48,208 nt of DNA, taken from assembly GCA_910588845.1 (NCBI GenBank), contig CAJURU010000024.1, positions 1 to 48,208 on the forward strand. The letters are read 5' to 3'. This document shows positions 41,572 through 48,208 of this stretch, piece by piece. The stretch comes from an uncultured Lachnospiraceae bacterium. Its GTDB lineage: Bacteria > Bacillota > Clostridia > Lachnospirales > Lachnospiraceae. Numbering within the stretch: position 1 is the first letter of the stretch; each line of letters begins with the position of its first letter. Below the pieces are notes generated by a model. That model made no database searches, was not told the origin of the DNA, and worked only from the letters and a program-made list of their open reading frames with translations. Position numbers and translations under genes: made by a program.

Positions 41572-43188
41572 ATGGAAAGTGAAAAATTTGAGAACCTTTT
41601 AAATCTTGCCTTGGACGCCACGGAGCGTGAGAGGGAGAAATCCTTAAATCTTGGCGTAGGTTATGAACCGGAAGAGAAACGCTGGGAGCTGATCGTCAAA
41701 TATTCCGGTGATATTATGCGGCTTGCGAGGGAGAATCCGCAAATCCGTGTGGATGAACTGAGCAATGAGTATGCCGTCTTAAACGTGCCGGAATCTGCTA
41801 TGGGCGAGGTGGCAGATGCGGTGGAGGTGGAATATGTGGAAAAGCCGAAACGTCTGTATTTTGCAGTGCGGGAGGGCAAACAGGCGTCCTGTATCACGCC
41901 GCTTCAGAGTGCAAGGTATAACTTGACGGGACAGGGCGTAATTGTGGCGGTTCTTGATTCCGGTATTGATTACAGTCATCCTGATTTTCGCAATGCGGAT
42001 GGCAGCACAAGGATTCTTGCGCTGTATGATGAGACGTTAGATCGGGAATTTACAGCGGAACAGATTAATGAGGCCATTAATGCGCCGAACGAGCGGGAAC
42101 GTTTCCGGCTTGTGCCCAGCCGTGATACCTCCGGCCATGGCACGCATGTAGCCGGTATCGCGGCGGGAAATGGCAGAGCTTCCGCAGGCGTCAACCGCGG
42201 AGTCGCATATGAAAGTTCCCTATTGGTCGTGAAGTTGGGGACGGCGGAGCCGGATGGCTTCCCGCGGACAACCCAGCTTATGCGCGCTCTGGATTACGTT
42301 GTCGAAAAAGCCTTACAGTTAAAAATGCCTATGGCAGTCAATATGAGTTTTGGCAACAATTACGGTTCACACAGCGGGACGGCGTTGCTTGAGAGTTATA
42401 TCAATGATATGTCAAATTATTGGAAGACCGTGATTTCTGTGGGAACCGGAAACGAGGGGGCGGCGAGAGGGCATACTTCGGGAATCCTTACGCAAGGGCA
42501 GGAGCGGGAAATTGAGCTGGGTGTGGGCGCCTATGAGACGGCGTTGAGTTTGCAAATATGGAAGTCTTATGTAGACGATTATGATATTTTACTGGAACAT
42601 CCTTCCGGCAGGCGAATCGGACCGATACAGCAGATTCAAGGGCCGCAGCGGTTTGTATTGGGGCAGACGGAAATCCTGCTCTATTATGGAGAACCGAGCC
42701 CCTATAACCTTTACCAGGAAATTTATATGGATTTCCTGCCAGCCTCCTCTTACATTGATTCCGGGGTTTGGCGCGTAATTTTGACGCCGGAACGAATTGT
42801 GCGGGGAAATTATGATTTATGGCTTCCGGGACAGACAGTACTCAACCAGGGAACCGGATTTTTGTACCCGACGGAGGAAACGACCCTGACAATTCCCTCC
42901 ACAGCGGAAAAGGTAGTTTCTGTGGCTGCCTACGACGCCAGATACGACCGGCTTGCGGAATTTTCCGGGCGCGGTTATACGAGGCAGACAAACCAGGTGA
43001 AACCGGATTTGGCGGCGCCGGGCGTAGACATCAACTCAGCGGCGCCCGGCGGCGGTTATGCGGTGCGCAGCGGGACGTCCATGGCGACGCCGTTTGTTAC
43101 GGGCAGCGCGGCGCTTTTGATGCAGTGGGGGATTGTCAATGGGAATGATCCTTATCTGTATGATGCTGATATAATGGGACTAAGTTAG
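41572..43188 (+). CDS. Csp-like subtilase, 3' end replaced by element insertion
   Basis: S8 protease of the clostridial Csp/bile-germination type. 538 codons from the ATG that follows GGGGAAGGA. An N-terminal prodomain (about 1-95) precedes the catalytic residues D129 (AVLDSGIDYSHPD), H189 (SGHGTHVAGIAAG) and S503 (RSGTSMATPFV). A jelly-roll-like insertion spans about 315-445, typical of Csp proteins. Native relatives continue after GNDPYLY with a helix and conserved tail. Here the frame runs into DADIMGLS and stops within presumed element DNA. Loss of about 30-40 residues may or may not kill the enzyme. No signal peptide, as expected for Csp. Confidence 0.88.
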   Translation: MESEKFENLLNLALDATEREREKSLNLGVGYEPEEKRWELIVKYSGDIMRLARENPQIRVDELSNEYAVLNVPESAMGEVADAVEVEYVEKPKRLYFAVREGKQASCITPLQSARYNLTGQGVIVAVLDSGIDYSHPDFRNADGSTRILALYDETLDREFTAEQINEAINAPNERERFRLVPSRDTSGHGTHVAGIAAGNGRASAGVNRGVAYESSLLVVKLGTAEPDGFPRTTQLMRALDYVVEKALQLKMPMAVNMSFGNNYGSHSGTALLESYINDMSNYWKTVISVGTGNEGAARGHTSGILTQGQEREIELGVGAYETALSLQIWKSYVDDYDILLEHPSGRRIGPIQQIQGPQRFVLGQTEILLYYGEPSPYNLYQEIYMDFLPASSYIDSGVWRVILTPERIVRGNYDLWLPGQTVLNQGTGFLYPTEETTLTIPSTAEKVVSVAAYDARYDRLAEFSGRGYTRQTNQVKPDLAAPGVDINSAAPGGGYAVRSGTSMATPFVTGSAALLMQWGIVNGNDPYLYDADIMGLS

Positions 43189-43246
43189 AAAAACCTTGAA
43201 AAACAGGGGATTCTGCTTAGTCCATTTTCATTTCAGCAGGTTTTCT
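43177..43246. repeat. Inverted repeats at the element's left end
   Basis: Two interleaved inverted pairs: GGACTAAG (43177-43184) with CTTAGTCC (43216-43223), and AGAAAAACCT (43187-43196) with AGGTTTTCT (43238-43246). Their position at the junction with the Csp gene fits recombinase or accessory-factor binding sites. Confidence 0.5.
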
Positions 43247-43321
43247 ACACCTGAAAATAAGACAAGTAACGTTACAAGAAGTATAACACATAAATGTCGG
43301 CATTGGAAGCAAATTCGGGTT

Positions 43322-43388
43322 GCAAGTTAGCCGTTTTTTGGATAACTTGCAGCACGAATCCACAAGGGTTTGGGAGTGTAGCTCCCAA
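43322..43388 (+). other. Two adjacent hairpins in the element leader region
   Basis: GCAAGTTA/TAACTTGC with a 13-base loop, then TTGGGAG/CTCCCAA with a 5-base loop, separated by 19 bases. They lie just before the first element gene in the 257-base gap 43189-43445. I recall similar paired hairpins at the edge of related clostridial elements. They could be a structured RNA or a single-strand DNA origin (oriT or sso). Confidence 0.45.
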
Positions 43389-43445
43389 GTAGTATCTGTA
43401 AAAGTGACTGAAACAATGAATTAGATTATTTATGGAGGACAAGTT

Positions 43446-43916
43446 ATGGCAGCAAATACAGCGAAAGGTGCAGAAAATAGAAATGCTCGCACAATTACTT
43501 TCAAGAACGAAGAACATAAAAAATTTTATAGGACATATCTGCAGAAATGCAGACATCAAGACGTGTATCACAAGGCATTGGTGTATTGCCTCGGAATTAG
43601 TGATGATACCAGAATAAATGTAAACAGAATTTATGATTTTAAAACTGGATGCGTAAAAACAGAATGCCTGCAGGAAGGATGGCAGACCAGTGGCAGTACG
43701 AAGATTGTCCGTATGGCATTTAATCTCTATTGCAATGGAACACCTAGCGTTTTGGATATTGAGGATGCGGAAGAACAGTTGCAGGAGTGCCGGTGTTATA
43801 CAGTGGAGGACTTGTTTTGCTGTGGCTATGCAAGATACTTTTGGGAGGCAGTTAAGATCCGTTATCCGGAATACTGTTTTTACGTGGATATGGAGGATTT
43901 ATATGCTGAAAATTAG
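43446..43916 (+). CDS. DUF6075 family protein
   Basis: 156 residues, soluble. After a polar N terminus, the family pattern appears: ITFKNEEHKKFYRTYLQKCR, DVYHKALVYCLGISDDTRIN, YDFKTGCVKTECLQEGWQTS, KIVRMAFNLYCNG, then EDLFCCGYARYFWEAVKIRY. DUF6075 genes are common near the replication end of Firmicutes conjugative elements, often as the first gene. No catalytic motif is recognised. RBS ATGGAGGAC. It overlaps the next small gene by 14 bases. Confidence 0.82.
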   Translation: MAANTAKGAENRNARTITFKNEEHKKFYRTYLQKCRHQDVYHKALVYCLGISDDTRINVNRIYDFKTGCVKTECLQEGWQTSGSTKIVRMAFNLYCNGTPSVLDIEDAEEQLQECRCYTVEDLFCCGYARYFWEAVKIRYPEYCFYVDMEDLYAEN

Positions 43917-44070
43917 GATGCAGGGGACAAAGAAAGATATTCACTGGTTCCAGCGGCTTTTGGAACAGGATAAGGCGATTCATGTGCTGCAGATTTCAGA
44001 GATTTTTGCAAACAAAGGAACAAATAAATTCTTCCGTGCATATGCGGAAGTGGAACGAACAGAAAAATAG
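43903..44070 (+). CDS. Small DUF3970-type protein
   Basis: 55 residues: LKIRMQGTKKDIHWFQRLLE, then HVLQISEIFANKGTNKFFRA and YAEVERTEK. The beta-alpha-beta pattern (xIRIxGTxxDIxWF, then NKGTxxxxRxYxE) matches the small DUF3970 proteins that accompany ParA in conjugative elements. The start is the ATG following GGAGGAT inside the end of the DUF6075 gene, so the two are translationally coupled. Function unknown; possibly a partition or regulatory accessory. Confidence 0.75.
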   Translation: MLKIRMQGTKKDIHWFQRLLEQDKAIHVLQISEIFANKGTNKFFRAYAEVERTEK

Positions 44071-44088
44071 ATCAGGAGGAAAGTATAT

Positions 44089-44874
44089 ATGTGCAGAGTT
44101 ATTTCAGTAGCAAACCAGAAAGGCGGAGTGGGCAAGACCACTACTTGTGTAAATTTAGGGATTGGACTTGTAAGGGCAGGCAAGAAAGTATTATTAGTGG
44201 AGGCGGATGCGCAAGGAAGCATGGCGGTGAGCCTGGGAATTGCGGAGCCAGACGAGCTGGAGGTGACGTTAGTGAATATCATGGAAAAGGTTATCAATGA
44301 CGATGATGTAGAACTTGGAGAGGGTATCATCCACCATGAAGAAGGGATTGATTTTATCCCGGCAAATATTGAACTGGCAGGATTGGAAACGTCTTTGGTA
44401 AATGTTATGAGCAGGGAGACGATACTGCGCCAGTATTTAGACTGCGTGAAAAGGGAGTATGATTTTGTGATTATAGACTGTATGCCTTCATTTGGAATGA
44501 TTACGATAAATGCCCTTGTAGCTGCCGACAGTGTATTGATTCCGGTGGAAGCTGCTTATCTCCCGGTCAAGGGGCTGCAACAACTGATTAAGACCATAGG
44601 AAGGGTACGCAGAAAGCTGAATCCGACGCTTGATATTATGGGGATTCTTCTGACAAAAGTAGACCGAAGGACAAACTTTGCAAGGGATATTTCGGCGCAG
44701 ATCCGGGAGGTATATGGGAATAAGGTACATATCTTTGAGAACTGTATTCCAATGTCTGTAAAAGCGGCAGAGACTACGGCAGAAGGGAAAAGCATTTATC
44801 TTCATGACCCCAAGGGGATTGTGGCAGGAGGCTATTTCTCACTGACCCAGGAGGTGCTTGCTGATGAAGAGTAA
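44089..44874 (+). CDS. parA: ParA-type partition ATPase
   Basis: 261 residues. Deviant Walker A KGGVGKTTT at 11-19, then LVEADAQGSMAVSLG (Walker A' with Glu where Asp is usual), FVIIDCMPSFGMITINAL (Walker B), and VEAAYLPVKGLQQLIKTIGR, the conserved alpha-helical face. It binds DNA non-specifically and moves ParB-parS complexes, stabilising the excised circular form of the element. There is no N-terminal HTH, so it does not act as its own repressor. RBS AGGAGGAAA. It overlaps parB by 11 bases. Confidence 0.94.
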   Translation: MCRVISVANQKGGVGKTTTCVNLGIGLVRAGKKVLLVEADAQGSMAVSLGIAEPDELEVTLVNIMEKVINDDDVELGEGIIHHEEGIDFIPANIELAGLETSLVNVMSRETILRQYLDCVKREYDFVIIDCMPSFGMITINALVAADSVLIPVEAAYLPVKGLQQLIKTIGRVRRKLNPTLDIMGILLTKVDRRTNFARDISAQIREVYGNKVHIFENCIPMSVKAAETTAEGKSIYLHDPKGIVAGGYFSLTQEVLADEE

Positions 44875-45772
44875 AAGCGCAGAGAAAGTAAAGCTGAAAT
44901 CTTTTGATGATCTATTTGGCACAGATGCACCAGGAGCAGGAACAGGGGAAACAGTTACTTCCGTTCCTCTCAGCCAGTTACATACATTTAAAGATCATCC
45001 GTTCCGTGTGCTAGACGATGAAAAAATGCAGGAAACGGTAGACAGTGTAAAGCGGTATGGTGTACTGATACCGGGAATTGTGCGTCCACATCCGGAAAGT
45101 GGTTATGAAGTTGTTGCAGGACACCGGAGGTGGCGGGCATGTGAGCTTGCCGGACTGGAAGAAATGCCCGTGCTTATCCGTAACCTGAATGATGATGAAG
45201 CCACAATTATCATGGTCGATACGAACATCCAGAGAGAGGATATATTGCCCAGTGAAAAGGCAAAGGCATATCGGATGAAATATGAGGCAATGAAGCATCA
45301 GGGGAGCAAAGGGGACAGGCATACAGCAGATGCTATAGGGGAAGCTGCCGGAGACAGTGGAAGGACGGTGCAGCGTTACATTCGGCTGTCAGAGCTGGTT
45401 CAGAAATTATTGGATTACGTTGATGAAAATAAAATCCCTATGGTAGTGGGTGAGAAACTGTCCTATCTGAAACAGGAAGAACAGGCGTGGATTGTGGATG
45501 CAGTCGGAAACAGCGGTATATTTCCTTCAAAGGCACAGGCAGAGCGGCTCCGGGAATCAAGTGAAGCCGGAGAACTGACAGAAGGCGGCGTATATGCAGT
45601 ATTGGTCAGGAAAGAAAAGGAAGATGTAAAAGTGACTATCTCTGCAAAGAGGATACGAAACTATTTTCCAGAATCGTATTCCAAAGAACAGATAGAGAGT
45701 GTTATTTATACACTTCTGGAAGATTGGAGACAAAGGGAAGGAGGGACAGCAGATGCAGGAAATACAGTTTGA
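44864..45772 (+). CDS. parB: ParB-family partition protein
   Basis: 302 residues from the ATG 9 bases after GGAGG (a TTG two codons upstream is less likely). The N-terminal ParB nuclease-like domain carries HPFRVLDDEKMQETVDSVKR, GVLIPGIVRPH, YEVVAGHRRWRACELAGL and DTNIQREDILPSEKAKAYRM, the CTP-binding GxxRxxA-like box and NIQRE signature. A central HTH follows (AAGDSGRTVQRYIRLSEL), then a C-terminal dimer region. It is coupled to parA and overlaps the rep gene start by 20 bases. The parS site was not identified. Confidence 0.93.
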   Translation: MKSKSAEKVKLKSFDDLFGTDAPGAGTGETVTSVPLSQLHTFKDHPFRVLDDEKMQETVDSVKRYGVLIPGIVRPHPESGYEVVAGHRRWRACELAGLEEMPVLIRNLNDDEATIIMVDTNIQREDILPSEKAKAYRMKYEAMKHQGSKGDRHTADAIGEAAGDSGRTVQRYIRLSELVQKLLDYVDENKIPMVVGEKLSYLKQEEQAWIVDAVGNSGIFPSKAQAERLRESSEAGELTEGGVYAVLVRKEKEDVKVTISAKRIRNYFPESYSKEQIESVIYTLLEDWRQREGGTADAGNTV

Positions 45773-46895
45773 TTATTACCGTGGGATGGAAGCGGAACAG
45801 TATACCTTTTACCGGATTCCGAAAGTTCTGTTTACTGCAGAATGCTTCAAGTCCCTTTCATGTGAAGCGAAGGTGTTATACGGTCTTTTATTAGACCGTA
45901 TGAGCCTTAGCATTAAGAATCGCTGGTTTGATGAAGAAGATCGAGTGTATATTATTTTTACTGTGGAAGAAATCGCAGAGCTTATGAATTGCGGTACACA
46001 GAAGGCGGTAAGACTTTTAAAAGAACTGGATGCGGATAAAGGGATTGGACTGATTGAAAAAAAGCGCCTGGGACTTGGAAAACCAAATGTTATTTATGTG
46101 AAAAATTTTATTATACGGCAGACAGATAACGAGGAAAGGGAAGAAAAAGTAGCGGAAACGCCCGTAAATACACAGAATGGTGAAAATCACAATTCAAGAG
46201 TTGTGAAAACCACAATTCAAGAATATCCAGAATCACAATTCAAGAATAGTGAAAATCACAATTCAGGAATGATGAAAACCACAATTCAAGAACTTCCAAA
46301 ATCACAATTCAAGGATAGTGAAAATCATACTTCTGGAATGGTGAAAATCACAATTCAAGAATGTCCAAAATCACAATCTAATAATACTGATTTAAGTGAG
46401 AATGAGTATAGTGAGACAGAGTATAACAAAACAGAGCTTAACGAAACAGAACATAGTGTGTCAATGCCAATCTATCCAAATCATATCTCATCTCCCCTAT
46501 CTATTCCTGATACGATACCAGATGTGATTGAGGAAATGGAGACATACAGGAATATTATCAGGGAACATGTTTCTTACGAGTGTTTTCAGGACGAACGCTA
46601 TTACCGAAAAGAGGATGTGGATGAACTGATTGAGCTGATGGTGGAGGTTATGATAATGCCGGACAGCGGAACGTTACGGATTGCTGGAGTGGAAAAGCCG
46701 GTGGCGATTGTCAAGAACAGGTTTATGAAACTGAATCATGAACATATAGAATATATTCTTACCTGCCTTGATGCAAATACTACAAAGGTGGGCAATATCA
46801 AGGCATACTTACTGACAACGCTGTATAATGCGACAATGACCATAAGCAACTATTACACGGCAGAAGTAAACCATGATCTATACGGAAGCGGATAA
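45753..46895 (+). CDS. repA: RepA_N-family replication initiator
   Basis: 380 residues from the ATG behind AAGGAGGG. The N-terminal winged-helix domain (about 1-125) has the family signature FYRIPKVLFTAECFKSLSCE, AKVLYGLLLDRMSLSIKNRW, VYIIFTVEEIAELMNCGTQK and KAVRLLKELD. A variable linker (about 145-215) is encoded by nine DNA iterons and shows up as three 23-residue repeats. The C-terminal domain (about 250-375; VDELIELMVEVMIM, GTLRIAGVEKPVAIVKNRFM) is host-specific in such proteins. It gives the element autonomous replication when excised. Confidence 0.92.
   Translation: MQEIQFDYYRGMEAEQYTFYRIPKVLFTAECFKSLSCEAKVLYGLLLDRMSLSIKNRWFDEEDRVYIIFTVEEIAELMNCGTQKAVRLLKELDADKGIGLIEKKRLGLGKPNVIYVKNFIIRQTDNEEREEKVAETPVNTQNGENHNSRVVKTTIQEYPESQFKNSENHNSGMMKTTIQELPKSQFKDSENHTSGMVKITIQECPKSQSNNTDLSENEYSETEYNKTELNETEHSVSMPIYPNHISSPLSIPDTIPDVIEEMETYRNIIREHVSYECFQDERYYRKEDVDELIELMVEVMIMPDSGTLRIAGVEKPVAIVKNRFMKLNHEHIEYILTCLDANTTKVGNIKAYLLTTLYNATMTISNYYTAEVNHDLYGSG
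46188..46394 (+). repeat. Nine 23-bp iterons inside repA (putative replication origin)
   Basis: Copies start at 46188, 46211, 46234, 46257, 46280, 46303, 46326, 46349 and 46372, a constant 23-base period. The core is CACAATTCAAGAAT, followed by a variable block ending TGAAAAT or CCAAAAT. Copies 7 and 9 are degenerate, and a partial copy precedes the array. Since 23 is not a multiple of 3, three copies make one protein repeat. The location matches RepA_N plasmids, whose origin lies in the rep coding sequence. Confidence 0.9.
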
Positions 46896-46978
46896 GAAAA
46901 TGTGGAGGAATATCATGAAAAATTATTCTGGCGTATAAAGAGTGATGTAGTAGGATTACTTGCAGAATGGAGGTTGTT

Positions 46979-47338
46979 ATGAAAATTAATGAATTTGTAA
47001 AACTGGTATTGGTTCCGATTCTATCAGTAGTGTTTCTGGTGGTATTGTTCCGTCCGTTATGCATGGTGGATGGAGAGTGGGATTATCTGAGGCTGTGGTT
47101 TTTGAGTGGGATTCCATTTGGCGTACAGCGGATGTCTCTGTGGGTTAGTCCCAAAGGCTATGATATAGGAGGCTCAATGGGAGTATTGGCTCTTAACCTG
47201 CTTGTTGGTAGTGTAATTGGTGGGATAGTGCTTATGTGGAGATTGTTGATGGCAGTAATATATCTGGTGAAAACGACATTATCGGGAATAACCTGGATAA
47301 CGAGAAATGTGGCAGGGAAACCATGTAGGGTTGCATGA
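46979..47338 (+). CDS. DUF6050 small membrane protein
   Basis: 119 residues from the ATG preceded by TGGAGG; an ATG four codons earlier overlaps that RBS. Three to four hydrophobic segments: FVKLVLVPILSVVFLVVLF, a middle part containing CMVDGEWDYLRLWFLSGIPF and the conserved PKGYDIGG, then VLALNLLVGSVIGGIVLMWR and LLMAVIYLV. This pattern is that of DUF6050 proteins found in clostridial conjugative elements. Function unknown. It is followed by a terminator. Confidence 0.82.
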   Translation: MKINEFVKLVLVPILSVVFLVVLFRPLCMVDGEWDYLRLWFLSGIPFGVQRMSLWVSPKGYDIGGSMGVLALNLLVGSVIGGIVLMWRLLMAVIYLVKTTLSGITWITRNVAGKPCRVA

Positions 47339-47400
47339 GATAATCCGACGTAAAAAATAGTGGGAAGTATAAATACAAACAGAATAAAGGTAATCCGTAA

Positions 47401-47428
47401 AAACAGCTTGGCATACGGCTGTTTTTTT
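47401..47428 (+). terminator. Intrinsic terminator after the DUF6050 gene
   Basis: AAACAGC and GCTGTTT pair over a 10-base loop and run into seven T. It closes the left operon of the element. Confidence 0.8.
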
Positions 47429-47436
47429 GATGTGTA

Positions 47437-47528
47437 ACTTTACGACACGATGTCGCAAAGTGCGGAGAGTGGTACAGAACACAATGCTGTAAGACATAGA
47501 AAAACTTTACGACACGATGTCGCAAAGT
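47437..47528. promoter_or_regulatory. Two identical 25-bp palindromes, likely operators
   Basis: The 25-bp near-palindrome with arms ACTTTACGACA and TGTCGCAAAGT occurs identically at 47437-47461 and 47504-47528, a 67-base period. They lie between a terminator and an XRE regulator gene, a standard place for autoregulatory operators. Confidence 0.75.
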
Positions 47529-47566
47529 TCCAGAAAAGGATTTTAGAGTCAGGAAGGAGGTGCATA

Positions 47567-47923
47567 TTGAGTAATCGTGCAGAGTCGCAGGACTTGATTG
47601 AATTAGGAAATCGTATCCGGGATCGAAGGCAGGAACTCAGGCTCTCACAGGAAAAGATTGCGGAGAAAGCGGGAATCAGTGTAAATACAGTCAGTCGGAT
47701 TGAGGGCGGGCAGTCTGCAATGTCCATTGAGATTTTTATTAAATTAGTGCAGATACTTGAAGTGGATGCGAATGAGCTGCTTGGGGAGAATGTCACAGCG
47801 ATGGAGGAAGATGGGCAGTGCCAGAAGATGCTCTGCCGTATCCAGCATTTGAATCGGAGTGAACAGATGGTAGTTTTGCAGACAATGGAGGCTCTGGTGG
47901 ATGGACTGTGGCAATGTAGATGA
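47567..47923 (+). CDS. XRE-family regulator of the element
   Basis: 118 residues starting at TTG, 6 bases after AAGGAGG; upstream ATG starts would read through the operator palindromes. HTH at about 12-66: LIELGNRIRDRRQELRLSQE, KIAEKAGISVNTVSRIEGGQ, SIEIFIKLVQILEVDANEL. A short C-terminal helical part follows (MLCRIQHLNRSEQMVVLQTM). It likely binds the twin palindromes upstream and controls its own gene and perhaps transfer genes beyond the window. A few bases of T-rich sequence follow, with no clear terminator. Confidence 0.87.
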   Translation: MSNRAESQDLIELGNRIRDRRQELRLSQEKIAEKAGISVNTVSRIEGGQSAMSIEIFIKLVQILEVDANELLGENVTAMEEDGQCQKMLCRIQHLNRSEQMVVLQTMEALVDGLWQCR

Positions 47924-48208
47924 TGGGAAATTCCGCAAATAAGGTGTCCTTTTCAGGAGATTTCTCATATATGGTGGAGTAAGTGCAAGAAAAGATTGCT
48001 AAATTAGATACATCAAAAGAATGCAGTCGCAGAAATGAAAGAACAGGGGATATAGGAAGGGTGTTTTTGATAAGATTTTCTTCTCATGTTTTACGGCACA
48101 AAATTTTAATGGTATTGAATCTTTCCTACAAAAATACTATACTTTTCTATAATAATACACCACTTTACAACTATTATAAATAGTGCTCCTTTTGTCGGAC
48201 AAGATATT
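47924..48208. other. A/T-rich right edge without a supported gene
   Basis: A frame of about 60 codons (QEKIAKLDTSKECSRR...) opens at GTG 47982 but has no RBS, and its second half is low-complexity Asn/Tyr/Leu sequence, so I do not call it. The region ends in alternating A/T tracts typical of a promoter region for genes beyond the edge. Confidence 0.4.

Larger units (their letters stand above)
43161..48208 (+). mobile_element. Left part of an integrated conjugative or plasmid-like element
   Basis: Begins where the Csp gene loses its native end and runs off the right edge. Cargo typical of clostridial ICEs of the CTn2/CTn4 kind follows in order: DUF6075, DUF3970, ParA, ParB, RepA_N initiator with iterons, DUF6050, XRE. 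No relaxase, coupling protein or recombinase is in view, so class and completeness are unknown. The exact left boundary is inferred from where Csp similarity ends. Confidence 0.75.

Noticed and set aside
47983..48183. 66-codon frame at the right edge
   Set aside because: No RBS, low-complexity second half, and no resemblance to a known family.
1..48208. CRISPR array, tRNA or rRNA genes
   Set aside because: The only regular direct repeats are the 23-bp iterons in repA, which lack unique spacers; no cloverleaf or rRNA-like segment was seen.

Overview
The window looks like a chromosomal stretch of a spore-forming, low-to-moderate G+C clostridial bacterium, most probably a Lachnospiraceae-type gut organism. 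The reasons are a SCIFF peptide with its radical SAM maturase beside secDF, a fused SecDF, a GerA-type germination operon, spoIIR, a Csp-type germination protease and strong GGAGG ribosome binding sites. No rRNA or tRNA gene was seen. Identifications rest on motifs read by eye; no database search was run.

Layout. (1) 1-5.6 kb: a fragment of a mobile-element HTH regulator, then a leftward ABC transporter (permease, ATPase) behind its own OmpR-type two-component system, and a decayed membrane-protein fragment. (2) 5.7-10.6 kb: exonuclease III, SCIFF peptide scfA, its maturase scfB, and secDF. (3) 10.7-18.7 kb: an AgrA/AgrC-like LytTR two-component system, followed by a perfect pair of LytTR-type direct repeats in front of a promoter, an 18-codon Trp-rich cationic peptide, and a run of secreted proteins: an inhibitor-like protein, a zinc metalloprotease, beta-sandwich proteins, a broken subtilase and a BIG2 protein. 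(4) 18.7-25.6 kb: a cation/proton antiporter, a cytosolic protein with a sigma-D-like promoter, then a second peptide-signalling locus: an XRE regulator, a LytTR regulator and a GHKL kinase facing an agrB gene and a 38-codon agrD-like gene that I found by reading the opposite strand.

(5) 25.8-33.7 kb: housekeeping and sporulation genes: ispE, a three-gene germinant receptor operon, spoIIR, murI, a DUF1934 protein and galU. (6) 33.9-37.1 kb: a decayed carbohydrate-uptake locus with remnants of a secreted binding protein, a solute-binding protein and a YesM-type kinase, beside an intact YesN-type regulator. (7) 37.1-41.4 kb: a membrane-anchored protein divergent from a double-receiver protein and a PocR hybrid histidine kinase. 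The two transcription units share a symmetric pair of overlapping promoters. (8) 41.6-48.2 kb: a Csp-like subtilase whose 3' end is replaced by the left end of an integrated element. The element carries DUF6075, DUF3970 and DUF6050 proteins, ParA, ParB and a RepA_N-type initiator with nine 23-bp iterons inside its coding sequence. It runs off the right edge.

The strongest candidate for an undescribed system is the LytTR-controlled unit at 10.7-18.7 kb. A sensor/regulator pair appears to drive a tiny peptide and a cassette of exported proteases and accessory proteins. A second, independent agrBD-type circuit lies about 6 kb away.
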